DNA from: Struthio camelus
Lineage: Eukaryota > Chordata > Aves > Struthioniformes > Struthionidae
Assembly (NCBI RefSeq): GCF_040807025.1
Contig: NC_090964.1
Span: 2,790,001 to 2,854,000 of the forward strand
Direction of reading: 5' to 3'
DNA: 64,000 bases
The translations under genes were made by a program, and so were the position numbers. Under the pieces are notes generated by a model. The model was not told the DNA's origin and did no database searches. It saw only the letters and a program-made list of their open reading frames with translations. How positions within the stretch are numbered: the first letter of the stretch is position 1; every line of letters begins with the position of its first letter. Below are positions 26,701 to 37,600 of this stretch, one piece after another.

Positions 26701-29135
26701 CCTTGCAATGACATCAGCCAGCTCCGTCAGCACTCATGGGTCCATCCCATCAGGGCCCATGGACTTGTGTATGTCCAGTTTGCTTAAGTCATCATTTGGT
26801 ATTTGAACTTCTTATTCTTCTGTCAGGAAGACAAGCCCAAGAGCTTCTTGGCAAGAAATTGGCAAAGCCTTCAGGGCGAGTTGCCGAAGCTGAGAAACTC
26901 AGTATGGAGCCACCCTAGCCCCAGCTACTTTGAGGTTGTGACGTTCAACTGACTCCCACCACCTTTCAGACTCCAGCAGCCAGAAACCCCAGGCCATTGG
27001 GTACTGTAGGGAACTGAACACTGTTGCTTCTTCTCTGACATTGCACTCGTTAGGGGCTTATCATCTTCTCTTACATTACAGTGATGTATTTTTGAATGAA
27101 TTCAAAGAACTTTCTGTTCTTGAAGATCTCAGAATAGCCCTCACTATGTTGAAAGAGGCTGATCTTTTTCTGCTGATGTAAATTACTGTCACCTTAAACA
27201 GGGTTTGCTGAGTTTTATGTTGTCTGAAATAGTGTTTTCTCCCCAAAAGCAGTTATCCAAAGTCCAAATGAGTCATTCCCTACAGTTCTCCCAGACCCTG
27301 AAGAAGAGGGGCCTTTGTTGGGTTTGCTGTATGGACACCTGCTATGGTGTTATTAGGTCAGTGACTAGTATAAATTCATCTAAACAACTAAAAAGAGAAG
27401 GTCATAGCGATAGAAAAGGCTCAGGTTCCTCTAAAAGGTACAAAGTACAACTGGCATGGCAGAAGAGATGGTTATTATGTTCTTGTGTGCGCATACATCC
27501 ATATGTAAAGGGATGACAGAGTCAAAGGAAAGGGTTTTGTAGTTTTTGCTTCCTCTGAGCAGTTGTCAAAGAAAAAAATTATATCAAAATCTTGGCCTGA
27601 AAAGGTTCTGGAAAGCAGGGAAGCAAAGTGCATGGTGTTTTGGAAAGCCGAGCAGCTGCCCCAGAGCAGTTCTTTGCACCACTGGACGTGGAAGCTCTTT
27701 TTAGAAGTGTGACTCTCTTCTTTTCTTTTCTTTTAGAAAAAACTGTGTGAACATCCTGATCACAACCACCCAGCTGGTGCCAGCTCTTGCCAAAGTTCTC
27801 CTCTATGGATTGGGTGAAGTGTTCCCCATTGAAAATATTTATAGTGCTACAAAAATAGGTAAGGGGTTGTGCTGAGTATCTAGTACTGAGGTGTCTCTTG
27901 TCGGTTAGCTGGGATTTTTACGTAGGAAACAGGATTTCACAGATGAGCTGCCCCTTATGGTTGCTTTGATCTAGCTGGCCACGTTAATTGTAGTAGTGCT
28001 GGCATCACAAGCCAAAATGGGTGTCCTCCCGTTCCCAATAAGACCATAATGTGTTCTTGTACTGGGAAGAAGGGACCTGTTCAGCCCTCTGTTACGCTCT
28101 GCCTAAGGGAGATTATAATGGAATTGTCTTTTGGCAGGTAAAGAGAGCTGTTTTGAAAGGATCGTGTCACGATTTGGAAAGAAGGTCACCTATGTGGTAA
28201 TTGGAGATGGGCGTGATGAAGAGGTTGCAGCTAAGCAGGTGGGTGTCTGAATCTACAGACTGGGATGTGGGTTGATGCAAGGGGCTTTCTTTCTAGGGCT
28301 CTATCTTCCGGCCAGGAGCAGCTAGTGGGGATTTTGCCTTTGATGCAGAAGAGATCTTTCACTGCATTAAGATGGGGAATTATCTGGCTCTTGATGGTTG
28401 TATGTTTCTATTTTGCTCTTGTTTAGGTTTGCAGTTGATGTCTATTTGTCGTCTGCTAGTGTGGCACTGTCCCTGTAAAACAGTGTCTTGATGTTATCAT
28501 GGAATGAGGCTATCATTCAATATAATTCCGTTTCTCTGAAGCACTGAATGAGCCAGGACTCGATTGCCAGCAGTCAGATCGGTAGACAATACCTACCATT
28601 TGTCTGAATTACGAGCCAGGAGCAAACAATTTGAACAGACCTGAACAGGTTTCCAGTCATGCTAATTGAAGGCAGTGTAGTGCACAGACTGCTGCCAGGA
28701 CAGTGTCTCTGCAGGCTTCACCCTATCATGTGGCAGTGTAGTCATCTACACAGATTTCCTGGGAGCCCTGCAAAGGCTTTCGTCTGTGCAGCAGCAGCTC
28801 ACAGCCAGGCACTGAGAATGCCATCCCAAATGTGCAGAGCAGCTGACAGCCAGTGATGGTGCCTGTCATAAACAGATGTGCACATGAGACGGACTTCTGG
28901 TATCAACATGCATATGGCTGGGATAAATTCTGAACGTGGTATGCTCAGATAGTGCTGTCTCAAAGGCTGTATTGCTTAGCTCTACAGATGTATCTTGACT
29001 ACTTAGCTGTAAAATCTCTCTGATAAAACTGACTTTGTCATCTTTTTGTTACAGCACAACATGCCTTTCTGGAGGATCACAAATCATGCAGACCTTGTGT
29101 CCCTTCACCAAGCCCTTGAATTAGACTTCCTGTAA
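5701..29135 (+). CDS. EYA3: EYA3, eyes absent homolog 3 (3' twelve coding exons)
   Basis: EYA proteins are coactivators of SIX homeodomain factors. They carry a HAD-fold tyrosine phosphatase that acts on H2AX pTyr142, and a separate N-terminal Thr phosphatase activity. Coding exons: 5701-5838, 10260-10342, 11959-12142, 16603-16742, 18127-18210, 19109-19198, 20370-20428, 23074-23234, 24835-24949, 27737-27858, 28138-28238, 29055-29135 (TAA). All have AG/GT borders and matching phases, totalling 1358 nt = a split Gly codon plus 451 residues and stop. The first four exons encode the Pro/Ser/Thr-rich transactivation region ([23 protein letters not shown]). From 18127 the ~270-residue EYA domain begins with the catalytic motif [14 protein letters not shown] (28138 exon) is the late HAD motif, and the protein ends [10 protein letters not shown] as in other EYAs. 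SNVGGLLSP and RKNCVNVL junctions support EYA3. The start codon and first exons are outside the window. Introns host five CR1 fragments. Confidence 0.96.
5839..10259 (+). other. EYA3: EYA3 intron with an old CR1 remnant
   Basis: The intron lies between the exons ending 5838 and starting 10260. It contains one diverged antisense CR1 remnant (about 6612-7115) and a short CA-type run near 6239-6260. The remainder is AT-rich unique sequence in which I see no further exon. Confidence 0.8.
6612..7115 (-). mobile_element. Old CR1 LINE remnant, antisense to EYA3
   Basis: Read on the plus strand, this segment follows the order of an inverted CR1 3' end: a 'gatcttTAGTTCAACCTCCTGCTC'-like start, then 'CAGCTTCTTGATCATTTTGGTGGC', then 'ACTGGATGCTGTATCCAGATGTGGTCT'. 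These are decayed versions of phrases in the young copies at 21.5 and 25.2 kb. It carries many substitutions and small indels and no open frame, so it is an ancient insertion. Boundaries are approximate. Confidence 0.75.
12143..16602 (+). other. EYA3: EYA3 intron, one possible alternative exon
   Basis: A 4.46-kb intron between the exon ending 12142 and the exon starting 16603. I see no transposon remnant. Several small ORFs have no family similarity. A well-formed acceptor at 12564-12565 opens a 31-codon in-frame extension (listed separately). The rest appears to be unique intron sequence. Confidence 0.7.
12566..12660 (+). other. EYA3: Possible alternative terminal exon of EYA3 (speculative)
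   Basis: A strong pyrimidine tract ends in CCACAG at 12561-12565. Splicing the upstream EYA3 exon (ending 12142 with one base of a codon) to 12566 keeps frame for 31 codons, then TAG at 12658-12660. The peptide has a Ser/Thr/Pro start ([20 protein letters not shown]) whose composition resembles the neighbouring EYA3 transactivation region. If used, the product would lack the phosphatase domain. This may be chance: splice-like sites are common and I know of no such isoform. Confidence 0.15.
16940..17697 (-). mobile_element. Old CR1 LINE copy, antisense to EYA3
   Basis: The segment is a diverged inverted CR1 3' region covering the end of the reverse transcriptase and the C-terminal region. The minus-strand frame at 17044-17427 still reads RAQQRATKM...[17 protein letters not shown], parallel to RVQRRATKM...[17 protein letters not shown] in the young copy at 58.5 kb. 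Sequence as far as 17697 matches the 'segment before FADD' in decayed form. It sits between the exons ending 16742 and starting 18127. Much older than the copies at 21.5 and 58.5 kb. Confidence 0.85.
18127..18210 (+). CDS. EYA3: EYA3 exon carrying the catalytic DLDET motif
   Basis: This 28-codon exon reads [20 protein letters not shown] followed by SYAQKYGK. The first Asp of DLDET is the HAD nucleophile and the second the general acid; both are intact, so the phosphatase is predicted to be active. The acceptor is CTCAG at 18122-18126 and the donor AAG/GTAATA. Confidence 0.95.
18807..19100. repeat. Perfect 10-bp pyrimidine satellite (CTCCCTCTCC)n at an EYA3 splice acceptor
   Basis: From 18811 to 19080 every 10-base block is CTCCCTCTCC, 27 copies with no substitution. 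Further CTCC units on the left and a C-rich run (CTCCCTCCCTCCCCCCCGCC) follow to about 19100. The array ends 8 nt before the EYA3 exon at 19109 and supplies its whole polypyrimidine tract. The minus strand is pure purine and reads open as a (Gly/Arg/Glu)n frame, which is not a gene. Confidence 0.97.
19109..19198 (+). CDS. EYA3: EYA3 exon following the pyrimidine satellite
   Basis: Thirty codons beginning [20 protein letters not shown] and ending FFNDLE, part of the EYA phosphatase domain. The acceptor is CCCGACAG at 19101-19108. No adenine occurs between 18803 and 19104, so the branch point must be at least about 307 nt upstream unless the A at 19105 serves. The exon is well conserved with other EYA3 proteins, so it is expected to be spliced normally. 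Confidence 0.95.
19717..20235 (+). mobile_element. Internal CR1 fragment, inverted copy of part of the CR1 at 25.2-26.8 kb
   Basis: A ~519-bp piece of CR1 reverse transcriptase sequence with neither the CR1 3' end nor a normal 5' end. Over its length it matches the reverse complement of 25945-26500 with only two or three substitutions and one ~36-bp gap near 19910, bounded by GGCT microhomology. It shares that copy's private changes (for example GGGGTTAAGACTGGGTCC where young CR1s have GTCAGTCCTGGCTCC, and an in-frame TGA). It ends at a C-run and T-run (about 20239-20267). It is best explained as a duplicated and inverted segment rather than an independent insertion. Confidence 0.9.
20239..20267. 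repeat. C-run followed by T-run
   Basis: About ten C then about eighteen T, directly at the right border of the inverted CR1 fragment and about 100 nt before the next EYA3 exon. Length may be unreliable in the assembly. Confidence 0.85.
20429..23073 (+). other. EYA3: EYA3 intron with one young CR1 3' end
   Basis: Intron between exons ending 20428 (donor AAG/GTGGTG) and starting 23074. It contains the antisense CR1 at 21513-22030. The remainder has no recognisable exon or repeat. Confidence 0.8.
21513..22030 (-). mobile_element. Young 5'-truncated CR1 3' end, antisense to EYA3
   Basis: Starts on the plus strand with CACAGAATCACAGAATCG, the inverted CR1 3' repeat. The minus-strand frame 21979-21593 is open for 128 codons and matches the C-terminal part of the ORF2 at 58.5-61.3 kb at almost every residue ([20 protein letters not shown] to LDVILGNML). 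Such high identity marks a recent insertion of the same subfamily. Confidence 0.95.
25235..26800 (-). mobile_element. CR1 LINE, ~1.55 kb, antisense to EYA3
   Basis: Begins on the plus strand with GAATCACAGAATCACGG (inverted 3' repeat) and extends through the C-terminal region and reverse transcriptase to about the segment encoding 'LDIHKSMGP'. The frame is broken by stops and indels: minus-strand open pieces are 25514-25320, 25899-25561, 26405-25881 and 26733-26410. It is more diverged than the copy at 58.5 kb. Its middle part (25945-26500) is the likely source of the inverted duplicate at 19717-20235. Confidence 0.95.
26801..27736 (+). other. EYA3: EYA3 intron remainder
   Basis: Sequence between the CR1 and the exon at 27737. 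I see no exon or repeat, apart from the pyrimidine tract TTCTTTTCTTTTCTTTTAG that forms the next acceptor. Confidence 0.7.
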
Positions 29136-30159
29136 GAGGCTGGAGCAAAGGCATAACTGCAGCTCCTACAAGCCCTCTCTGTCACTGAGGAGGCAGAAAT
29201 CTCATACGTTTGGGGACTCACTTTTCAGCTTGATGAAGAAAACATAGCTAATGCCAATTGTACACTAGAAAGTGATATCAGGTCACTTCCTCAGGAGCAC
29301 AGGCCCTATCAAGTACAAAGGTGTTGTATAAAGAAGCACTGGACTCGTTGCTAGAGCTTATCTGAAGAAGAGACTTATGGAAGCCAGCTGAATTCTTCTA
29401 GCAGGTAGTCTCTAGAGAGGTAATACAGTAGCGGAAATGTTTGTAAGAGCCTTCTCCTTTCTAATCAACTTAGTTATAGAACCCAAGTAAATACAAAACC
29501 TTATTTTTATAGAAAAATACTGATGGCAGAGCTGAACCTACTTTGTTTCACAAAGCCAAAAAGAGCTATGTTTTTTTCCATGGGAAATATTAATGAAAAT
29601 GTCAAAAATACCTCTGTTGCTGTGAAATGTGTCCTCTCTCCTTCCCTGGGTGTTCAAAGCAGTTAATTTATTACAATTTCCTTGCATTGTTTCTGCAACA
29701 CGGGATTACTGGAAAATAGAGAAGGGAATGTTTCTGGAATAATAAGTAGTTCCTTGTAGAGGAAAGTACTGGTGTTCCTAGTTATCCCATTGGTTTCTAG
29801 TCAATGTGTGCACACTGCACATGGCCCCAAGCTCTATTTACAAGCAGATCACTGAATTCCGCCTATCCATTATCTACACTGTAGATTGCACAGATTTTCC
29901 CTGCAAGGGAGAAGGAAACTACTTGTGAATATTACATACAGTAGAGCACTATTGCAGACAGTGCTCAGATGTTGGCCCTGGAATAATTCAAGAGAGAACT
30001 AAAGCCTCATGAATGTTATAAAGAAGAGTATGGTAATTAACCTTCACCTCGGCTTTCCTGGTTCCATTTGTGCGAGTGAGTTCCTTTAAGTAGAATCAGG
30101 TTTGATTTTTCTTGTATTCTTCTTTGCATTAGCCTAACTACATAGTTAGAAACAATTGA

Positions 30160-30165
30160 AATAAA
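30160..30165 (+). terminator. EYA3: Candidate proximal EYA3 poly(A) signal
   Basis: AATAAA, about 1.0 kb after the stop codon, followed by CCCTTGTTAAG and only a weak GT-rich stretch. Confidence 0.45.
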
Positions 30166-32201
30166 ACCCTTGTTAAGAGGGACTTAATTTTCTAGGACAC
30201 TGTGACTTGGCAGCCTGGAGCACACTGGCCATAGGACTGATGGTTACACTGATTTTTCTGCTACCATCTCAGAAAAAAAAAATATGCTGGAGTTAGTGAA
30301 CTGCAGTACCACTAGCCAGAAATAGCCAGCTGGAGACTTGGGACTGGCATGGGGAGCTTGAGTCAGACTGGTTTTGGTGCCAGAGCAGGCTTGGTTCAGT
30401 GGTATCTGCCTGCTCCCTGTGCCCTAATAGCATCAAATTAGCAGGTGTCTGAGGTTTTTGTGCAGAGGACAGACGTCTTCTGATTCCCACCATGTGCTTC
30501 TGCTTTTTGTGCTGAGCCAAGCACAGCTGCACCCAAACCATTCCAGACTTCTAGTCTCTGGCCTGGGGTCACCCATCTGGGACCCATGGGGGACTGGTCT
30601 GAAAGGCCTGGCATTTTGCTCTGAGGAGGACACTGACCCAGTTAGGCTATGCCTGCAGAAGCATGTGATGTATTTGCCTCATTTTATACTGTTAATTACT
30701 GTTAATTCCTATCAGTGCTTGGGGATTTGCTGGCAGCTCTGGCACTAGAGCTTGGACCATCGGAGCACATGCTCTGGCATGAAGGAGTGAGTGTTGTTAC
30801 TTGAATGTCTGTGCCTGTCCTGGCTCCCATCGCTACCAGTGAGATGGCGCTTATAGCAGGTGGTTTGGATCCCCAGAGCTAATTGGCAGGACACAGAGGG
30901 CTTTGTACTGAATGTTCATAGCTTCAGTTTTGGTTTGGGGGGAGAGAAACAAAAATAGTTTCTCAAAGATGCTTACAGGAGTCCTGAGAGCAGTCTGCTT
31001 TTTCATCCAGCTCCTTGCTGGGTGTTGGCCTTGTGCTCTTATTTCAGGCAGAGACTCTGTATCTGCACATTTTCCCAGGAAATCTCAGCTTCAGGAGCAT
31101 GCCCTGTATGTAGAAGCTGCTGTCTGTGGGCAGCCTAACATCTCCTCCTGTTAGAAACTGGAGGAACCAATTTCTGTGGCCAGTGTTACTGAACAGCTCA
31201 TTCAGGGGGATTTCTTGTGCTTTCACTGATAGCTGTAGCTCCACTCGCAGCCTTCTGGCCCAGCAGTAGCCCCTGGAGCAATCTCGGGATGTGCTCGAGT
31301 GAACAGCAGTACAATTTGAGCAAAAGCACAAGCTGGAGCATGCTAGGCAGATGAAGTGCATGTTCTCCCATATATCTCATGTACAGGGTGGAGAGATCAG
31401 GTATGGGTGTCCCCAGGGTGCTGGGGGGAGTCTGTGCAGGTGTGTGCTGGAAGGATGTTTCACAGCAGGGTGGGCCCCATGCAGAGCAGAGGACGAGAGA
31501 TGCTACAGGGCCACAGCTTCCTTACTCCTGGACCATAGTCTAGTTCATTTGAGGTCCCCGTAAAGGCTAGTTACCATGTCAGTCCCAGAGACAGTCTGGG
31601 AGGAGGTGGGCCGTGTGCAACCACATCAGTTCTGTGGGTCTCATATGTTATCAGAAGATCAGGACTTCTTTCTTTGAAGTTGCAGAAGAGTCTGTGCTGG
31701 TTCCCAAACATCTTGCTGAGGGTCCCCAGCCCATCCAGAGGCTCCTGTAAGTGTTCTTGTGCAATGTTTCAGCCTCTGCAACAGCCTCTTCAGAGCAAAT
31801 GTCTTATACTCTAGCAAGCTTAACTTTGGGATTGAAACCTGTGCCTTAACCTCTCACTGTCTGGCTTGGGCAAGTGTCTCCTTTGCTTCATTAACTGTCC
31901 GAAGTAGCTTGCAGGGGAGAGCCTCGCTGGCCTACACTGGAGGTGGGATGTGTTTTGCCCAGGTGCTCACAGCAAGTGCTGGAACTGAAGTACCAAGCAG
32001 CCTGGCAGCCAGCAGGCTTTGCTTTATGTTTGTTCACTTCAAAATGTTTTAAGGAAATTTTAAAATGTCAGCAAAATTTTAGCTGAGTGAAACTATTGCA
32101 GCCAGTGACATTTCATACTGATATTTATACGATGTCTCCTTGAATGTATATAAAATACTTTTCTAAGAGGAGGTTGATGGTACATTTCTGTGTTTATGTT
32201 A

Positions 32202-32207
32202 AATAAA
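32202..32207 (+). terminator. EYA3: Candidate EYA3 poly(A) signal
   Basis: AATAAA followed by GGTTAACC and a T-rich region (TATTTTATTTTTTCC). A minus-strand AATAAA (plus-strand TTTATT at 32223-32228) lies within that T-rich region. Confidence 0.5.
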
Positions 32208-32707
32208 GGTTAACCTGACTATTTTATTTTTTCCTCTGCTGGCTGACTAAGAATTTCCCTGTCTCTGAGGTGTCAGGAACAGCATCTTTAGGCAAGGATT
32301 GATTTGCTTCTTTGTCTCTTTGCTCTCCCATTGTTTCCGATCTGGCTGTAGCTGAACTGATGGCAGATCTGAATAGCCAAATAACAGACCAAGGCCTTCC
32401 CTGGCCTATGGTGCTCACTCTGAGCCTGCCTGGGTGCTGAACAGGCAGCCTCTGCCCTCACCTTGAGCTTAAGTTTTAAGATGTGATCCAGTAATATTTG
32501 CTGCCTCCAAGAGCCCTGGTGGAAATGGCTGTGTTGGCTTTTGGACTGGAGCATCACAGAAAGCAGAAGGCCCCACCTGAGCCCACAGCAGTGTAAAAAT
32601 GTCACCGTCCGCAGCAGGAGAGGAGTGAACAGGAGGGCATTACTGGCTGTGGATCCTTCAACTGTTCGTGTTCTGTGTAATGGGAACTGTCCTATGAACT
32701 GGAAAAA

Positions 32708-32722
32708 AATAAAGTCTTTATT
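32708..32722. terminator. Palindromic poly(A) signal shared by convergent EYA3 and XKR8
   Basis: AATAAAGTCTTTATT: a 7-bp perfect palindrome around one T, giving AATAAA on both strands. On the plus strand it is followed by TTTTCT and CTGTCTGTTCTCTG, a good downstream U/GU-rich element. On the minus strand it is followed by TTTTTTTCCAG. It lies between the stop codons of EYA3 and XKR8, so it could end both mRNAs. Confidence 0.55.
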
Positions 32723-32735
32723 TTCTATAATCTCC

Positions 32736-34655
32736 TGTCTGTTCTCTGACAACGCTGCAGTCAGTTTCTGTCCTGGGTGAGGTCCCAGGCCCTCAGCTGG
32801 ATCCAGGGTGACCGTGCTGGTGCCCTTGGTCCCAGCACAGCATTGACGCTGGCAGCAGCAAGTGGCCTTCTGCTCCCCTCAGGAGTCCTCGAGGAGACGT
32901 TGGTGGCAGTAACGTTTTTGATTGGGCAGTGGCAACCAGGGTGTGGGCAGCAAGTCAGATGCAAACCCTGGCTTTTTCTTTTGCCCAGGGCTGACAAACA
33001 GCATTCATCCCAAAGCAGTTACAGGGCTGTGGATGTTGGTGTCCTTTGCCAGCACCAAGCTGAGTGTGGACTGCCTGCAAGGCACTGTGTTTCCCTGTGA
33101 CAGACATGAGGCCTTCAGGGACCAGCCAGACTTTGCTCCAGAGAACCTCACCCGGGTTGGGGGGGTCCTGTTTCTTTCATGCCTAAGCCCAACCTGCCCA
33201 GGCAGTGATGTCTGCCCCAGCACTCTTAGTGTAATGCCCATGACAATTGTGTCATGGTTCATTTGGCTCTCTCAAATTTACAGGACAATGGGCTGTTCAG
33301 GTGAGCTGATATATTTGTACTGTCCAGCTCAGAATTTTGGCCTGTACCCTCCCTTGTGGTCATTTGAGTTAATGCGCAAGAACTAGCTTCCTTTCAAAGC
33401 CTTTTGTCTTAGATGTTAATGAGCATTTACTTGTAAACTGGCAAAGATAGCAGATCTTAGTCCTTTTTTTTTTTTTTTTTTTTTGGACCCGTGAGTATCA
33501 GGAACATGTTGCTCTCACTTTCGCCTAATGGTGCTGCTCGCAGCAGGCCTCAGCACAAGCTGGACATCAGAGACAAACCCTGAGCAGAAGGTGAGTGAAC
33601 AGCCACACAGCAGAACCGTCTCAGACCAACACTTCTCACATTAAAGGCTATGTGTGGTTAAACAGTTGAGCAACAGGCCATGGACCAGACTGGTCAAGGT
33701 GTCAGCAGCACAGCCCTGGGGTACCTGGCCTGGTATGGCATATTGGGGGGGGGGGCCGGCGGCAGGGGGAGGGCTGTTGCTCCAGAGCCTTTTTTTTTTT
33801 TTTTTTTTCCTGTCTGCAGAGAATCAACATTTGAAAATGTTTCTACATGTGTCAAAAAGGCAAAGCATTGCCAGGAGGGCCAGAGCACTCTGCTCTTGGG
33901 CCCTGACGTTGCATGTGCCTCCAGCGCCATGAGGGGCGCTGTGGCAGTAGCCCTGCTCCAACTCATCGGCTCTGCCAGATGAGGCTCAAAGGCCGTGTGG
34001 CAGAGTGCCTGCCTTTCCTAGCCCTTCCCTAGCCCTTCCCTCAGCATAACGCTGAGCCACATTTATGCCAGGCACTCTTTGCCCTTCATAGCAAAACAGT
34101 AGAAGCAGCTCTACAAACTGAATGCCCCCCCTCCCCCCCGGGGCCCCATAGCTGCTGCTAAGGAACAAACAAGCTCTCCAGTACCAGCACCCCGATCCAT
34201 GAGGTTGGGAGTGGGGGGGGGGGGAGGCCATGAGGAACCAAGCAAGCTCAGCAACAGACACCAAAAGAAGCATGGAAATAAAGGACAGAGTTGCTTTTTT
34301 TTTTGGGGGGGGGGGGGAGCCTATTAATAAATAATGGGAGAGGGTGACATGATTGTGCTTCACAATATGCTGAGTCCGTCATTAACAACTGGATCTTCCA
34401 TGCTGCACAGCAGCAAGAACCGTGCTGTGGGTGGTGGGACACACTGGGCATCTGCAAGTCATCCAAGCTTTTTACCTGGCCCCCTCCAACCTCCCACCAC
34501 TATGTCAGAATACATGGCACTGAGCTGCTCAAACACAGCAGCCCAAGGCACTAAGCAGACAACTTGGGGGCCAGGACTTGCAAACACACCTCCCCAGCAC
34601 ATTAAACAACTTCAGTGAAACACAGCTCTTCCCTGTGCACCTGAAGTACCTAGAT
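32736..34655 (-). other. XKR8: XKR8 3' UTR or intergenic sequence
   Basis: From the XKR8 stop codon towards the two-strand poly(A) signal I see no closer canonical AATAAA on the minus strand, so most of this may be XKR8 3' UTR. It holds homopolymer runs: T at 33463-33484 and 33790-33808, G/C runs at 33746-33756, 34125-34139, 34211-34224 and 34295-34317. No coding region was recognised. Confidence 0.45.
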
Positions 34656-37600
34656 TCAGACAGCAGTGTCAGCAGCAGCAGTTCCATTCAGCAAGCTCTG
34701 CTCTCCCTGCAAAGAGATTGCAAACTGGGTCTGGGCCAGCCACTGCATTCGCCTGTTCACAACAGCTGGTGCTGAGGCAGCACGAAACTCCAGTCCATCG
34801 GTCCTTCCACTGACATCCACTTCGTCATACCCACTCTGCTGCTGGACCCGCACATTGGGATGCAGCCACTTGTAGTAGATGAGTCTCAACACAAGCCCCA
34901 AAACATAGCAGGGCAGGGCAGCAGAAACCACTGGGATGAGGTACAAGTACTCATCGGAGGGGGAAAGGCACCAGAGCCAGGACACAGCCAGCAGAATGCT
35001 GTCCACCAGGATAAAGCTGTGATAGATGATACTGCGGTACAGCGTTCTCCCCTTTGCTACGTTGAACCAGCTGAAATAGAGGATCACGGCCACCATGGCT
35101 CTGTAGAGCTGCTCAGGGCCAGGTGACTCCATGAAGTCTGTGCCCTGCATGTTCACCCAGAAGAACATGGCCAGCCACACAAGTGGGAAGTGAATGACAA
35201 CACCATATGGCCAGAGCAAGGCAAAGAGGGCAACCGCAAGGATGCGGGGGCAGATGAGGAAAAGGTTCCACAGGAAGTAGATGAAGGATGAACACAGGCT
35301 CAACTCGTACTTGTCCTGCAAAAAGGAGCGCAGGGACTGGTGATAGTCCAGCAGGGACCAGGTCACACACAGGACGGCAGTGCAGATCCCCACTCCTGCA
35401 AATACAGCAATAGAGCAGATAGATTGAGCAAGGGCTCACACCCTTTGTGCTAACCTTGCTCCAAATACCTCCCCTGCCAGACATAGCTAAAAAGAGCTGT
35501 CCACCAGCCAGGAAAGCTGCTGCTTCAGAGGGTCAGAGCATCAGCATCTCTGTCTCCTATTCTGTCCCTGGTTTCCTGCTCTTCTTATAGAGGAGGACGA
35601 TGCTGCTCTGTTCCTAGAAGATGTCTCCCCTTACCAATCTTAGCTGGACCAGGAGATGAGGAGGAGGCAATGTAACTGAGTGGCACTGCAGAGACCACTA
35701 CCCTGGCCAGTGAAACCCTCATCCCATATGGGCAGGAAATCAGTACTGAGCCAACATGCTGCTGAGCTCTGAGCACTGCCTTTCTTTAGGCAGTGACACT
35801 TGCTTAGAAGGCTCTTTCCCATCCCTGGATGGGCACCAAAGCACTTCCCTTCCTCAGCAGGCTCTGCTCCACTCTCCACGTGTCCACAACAGCATCTCCC
35901 AGTCAACAGAGTGCCCCACTTCCCAGCACAGGATCCCAACTTCTCTCCTGACCTTTGGGCCTTGGTCAAGCAGGTACAGGACCACTCAATAAAGAAGGTA
36001 CAGTGGGGGTTCTCTCTCCAGGCACAGTTTCCCCTGGGAAAGGTAAGAGAATGACCACGGAGGTCCCCCAGCTTCTACTTCCCTCCTGGGTCCAGCACAG
36101 TCCACAAGGGCATGCCAGAGCAGGACAAGGGTCCACCCTCCTGTGCATCACATCAAGGAAAAGCACGATAAGGAGAAGAATGATGCTTGAGAACCTCAAG
36201 CAAGGGCAGAAGAACAGCATCCTAAGGGGTTAAGGCAGCCCACAGCCACCCAGCGAGGTCTCTCCTGTTCTAGCCTGCTTTAACCCTAAGCTTGCACCCC
36301 TGAAATTCCCTTCCCTTGGTCCCCAATCACTTACCTTGGGAAGGCTCTGCCTTGTTTGCCCGCAGGATGACATAGAGGAGCAGGGTGAGCTGTGGGGCGT
36401 TCTCCAAGAAAGTCTCAAACAGACGCAACATGCTGATGTCATGGGAAAGGAAGGCCATGTGGCTTTGCTCCTGCTCCGATGTGGCCTTTGCCCAGCACAC
36501 TCTCCAGCCCATTTTCAGAGCGCAGAGACATCTGCATGGAGACACGGCCCCTAGTGAGGAGCTACTCCAGGTCAGGAGATAAGCAGCAGCAATAGCAATA
36601 GTCTTACCAGTTGTTGCATGTGGTTGTGGCAGGACATGGCACTGCACAACTGGGCTGCTCTCAAATGGCATCTGTTCCAGAGTGCCAACACTGGCACACC
36701 AGTGAGCAGAAGGGCCGACAGTCAGCAACTTGGACCTACCTCTCATTTCAATTTGGTCTCAAGCAACTCTGGCAACACAGCTTATACCTGCAGTTCAGCG
36801 CAGAGTGCTGGCCCCTTCCAGAAGGGTCTCGTGCAAGGGTCTTTCTCCTACACAAATAATTTCTAGGCCCTTAATGTACAAAGCCTTCCCTGCATCCACG
36901 TCTGACAAACTCACAGCACTCCTCTTGCTTGTCAAGCCTCATTTTGCTTGAGATTGCATTTTAGTAAAAGGAGTTCACTTGTACAATGAAAAAAAAAATA
37001 CAGGGATTGATTTCCTCCCTCCTTGATTTAAACAGTTTTAGATTTATTTTAAAACTATTCCCCCACCCTATTTTCAAGCCAAACACTGCAGCTTTCGTGT
37101 AATGCGCAACGCTGAGTGAAATCCAGAGGTGAAGCTAAGCAGAGCTCGAAGTGCAAGCAACACCTCTTCCCTTTATGCAGAAGGGTAAGGCATGACATAG
37201 TTAACCTGCGTCCCAGAAACGACCAAAAGAGGCGAGAATGAAACAAGGTCTACGCTCAGTCTACGTTCTGGAAGCTGATTATCTTCATTTGCTGGGAGAA
37301 GAGACAGAAAGAGGCACTGTTTTTGGTGTGAAAAAATGAGGAATCATCTACTCTCCACATTTCCCTTCACTGTTGCTGTCTGCCCTGCTGGGAGGGAAGG
37401 GGAAACAAGGAAATCACAGCAGGATCCTACAGGTCCCCTTGCAGAGGCCATGACGTTACGTCCTTAGCATGTGCATCGTGGCTGCTACAACAGCGTGGCA
37501 CCGCAGAGGGGAGCATTGCCATCCCCATCCTGTGATGCCTCCTTTTGGGATACTCGCCAACTTTGACCAAAGTTTTGACATTTAAGCTGCAGCTCTGTAG

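Larger units (their letters stand above)
29136..32735 (+). other. EYA3: EYA3 3' UTR (probable)
   Basis: Non-coding sequence following the TAA. Candidate poly(A) signals are AATAAA at 30160-30165, 32202-32207 and 32708-32713. Human EYA3 has a 3' UTR of several kb, so the distal sites are plausible. ORFs of 60-154 codons here are on both strands and resemble nothing. Which end is used cannot be decided from sequence. Confidence 0.55.
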
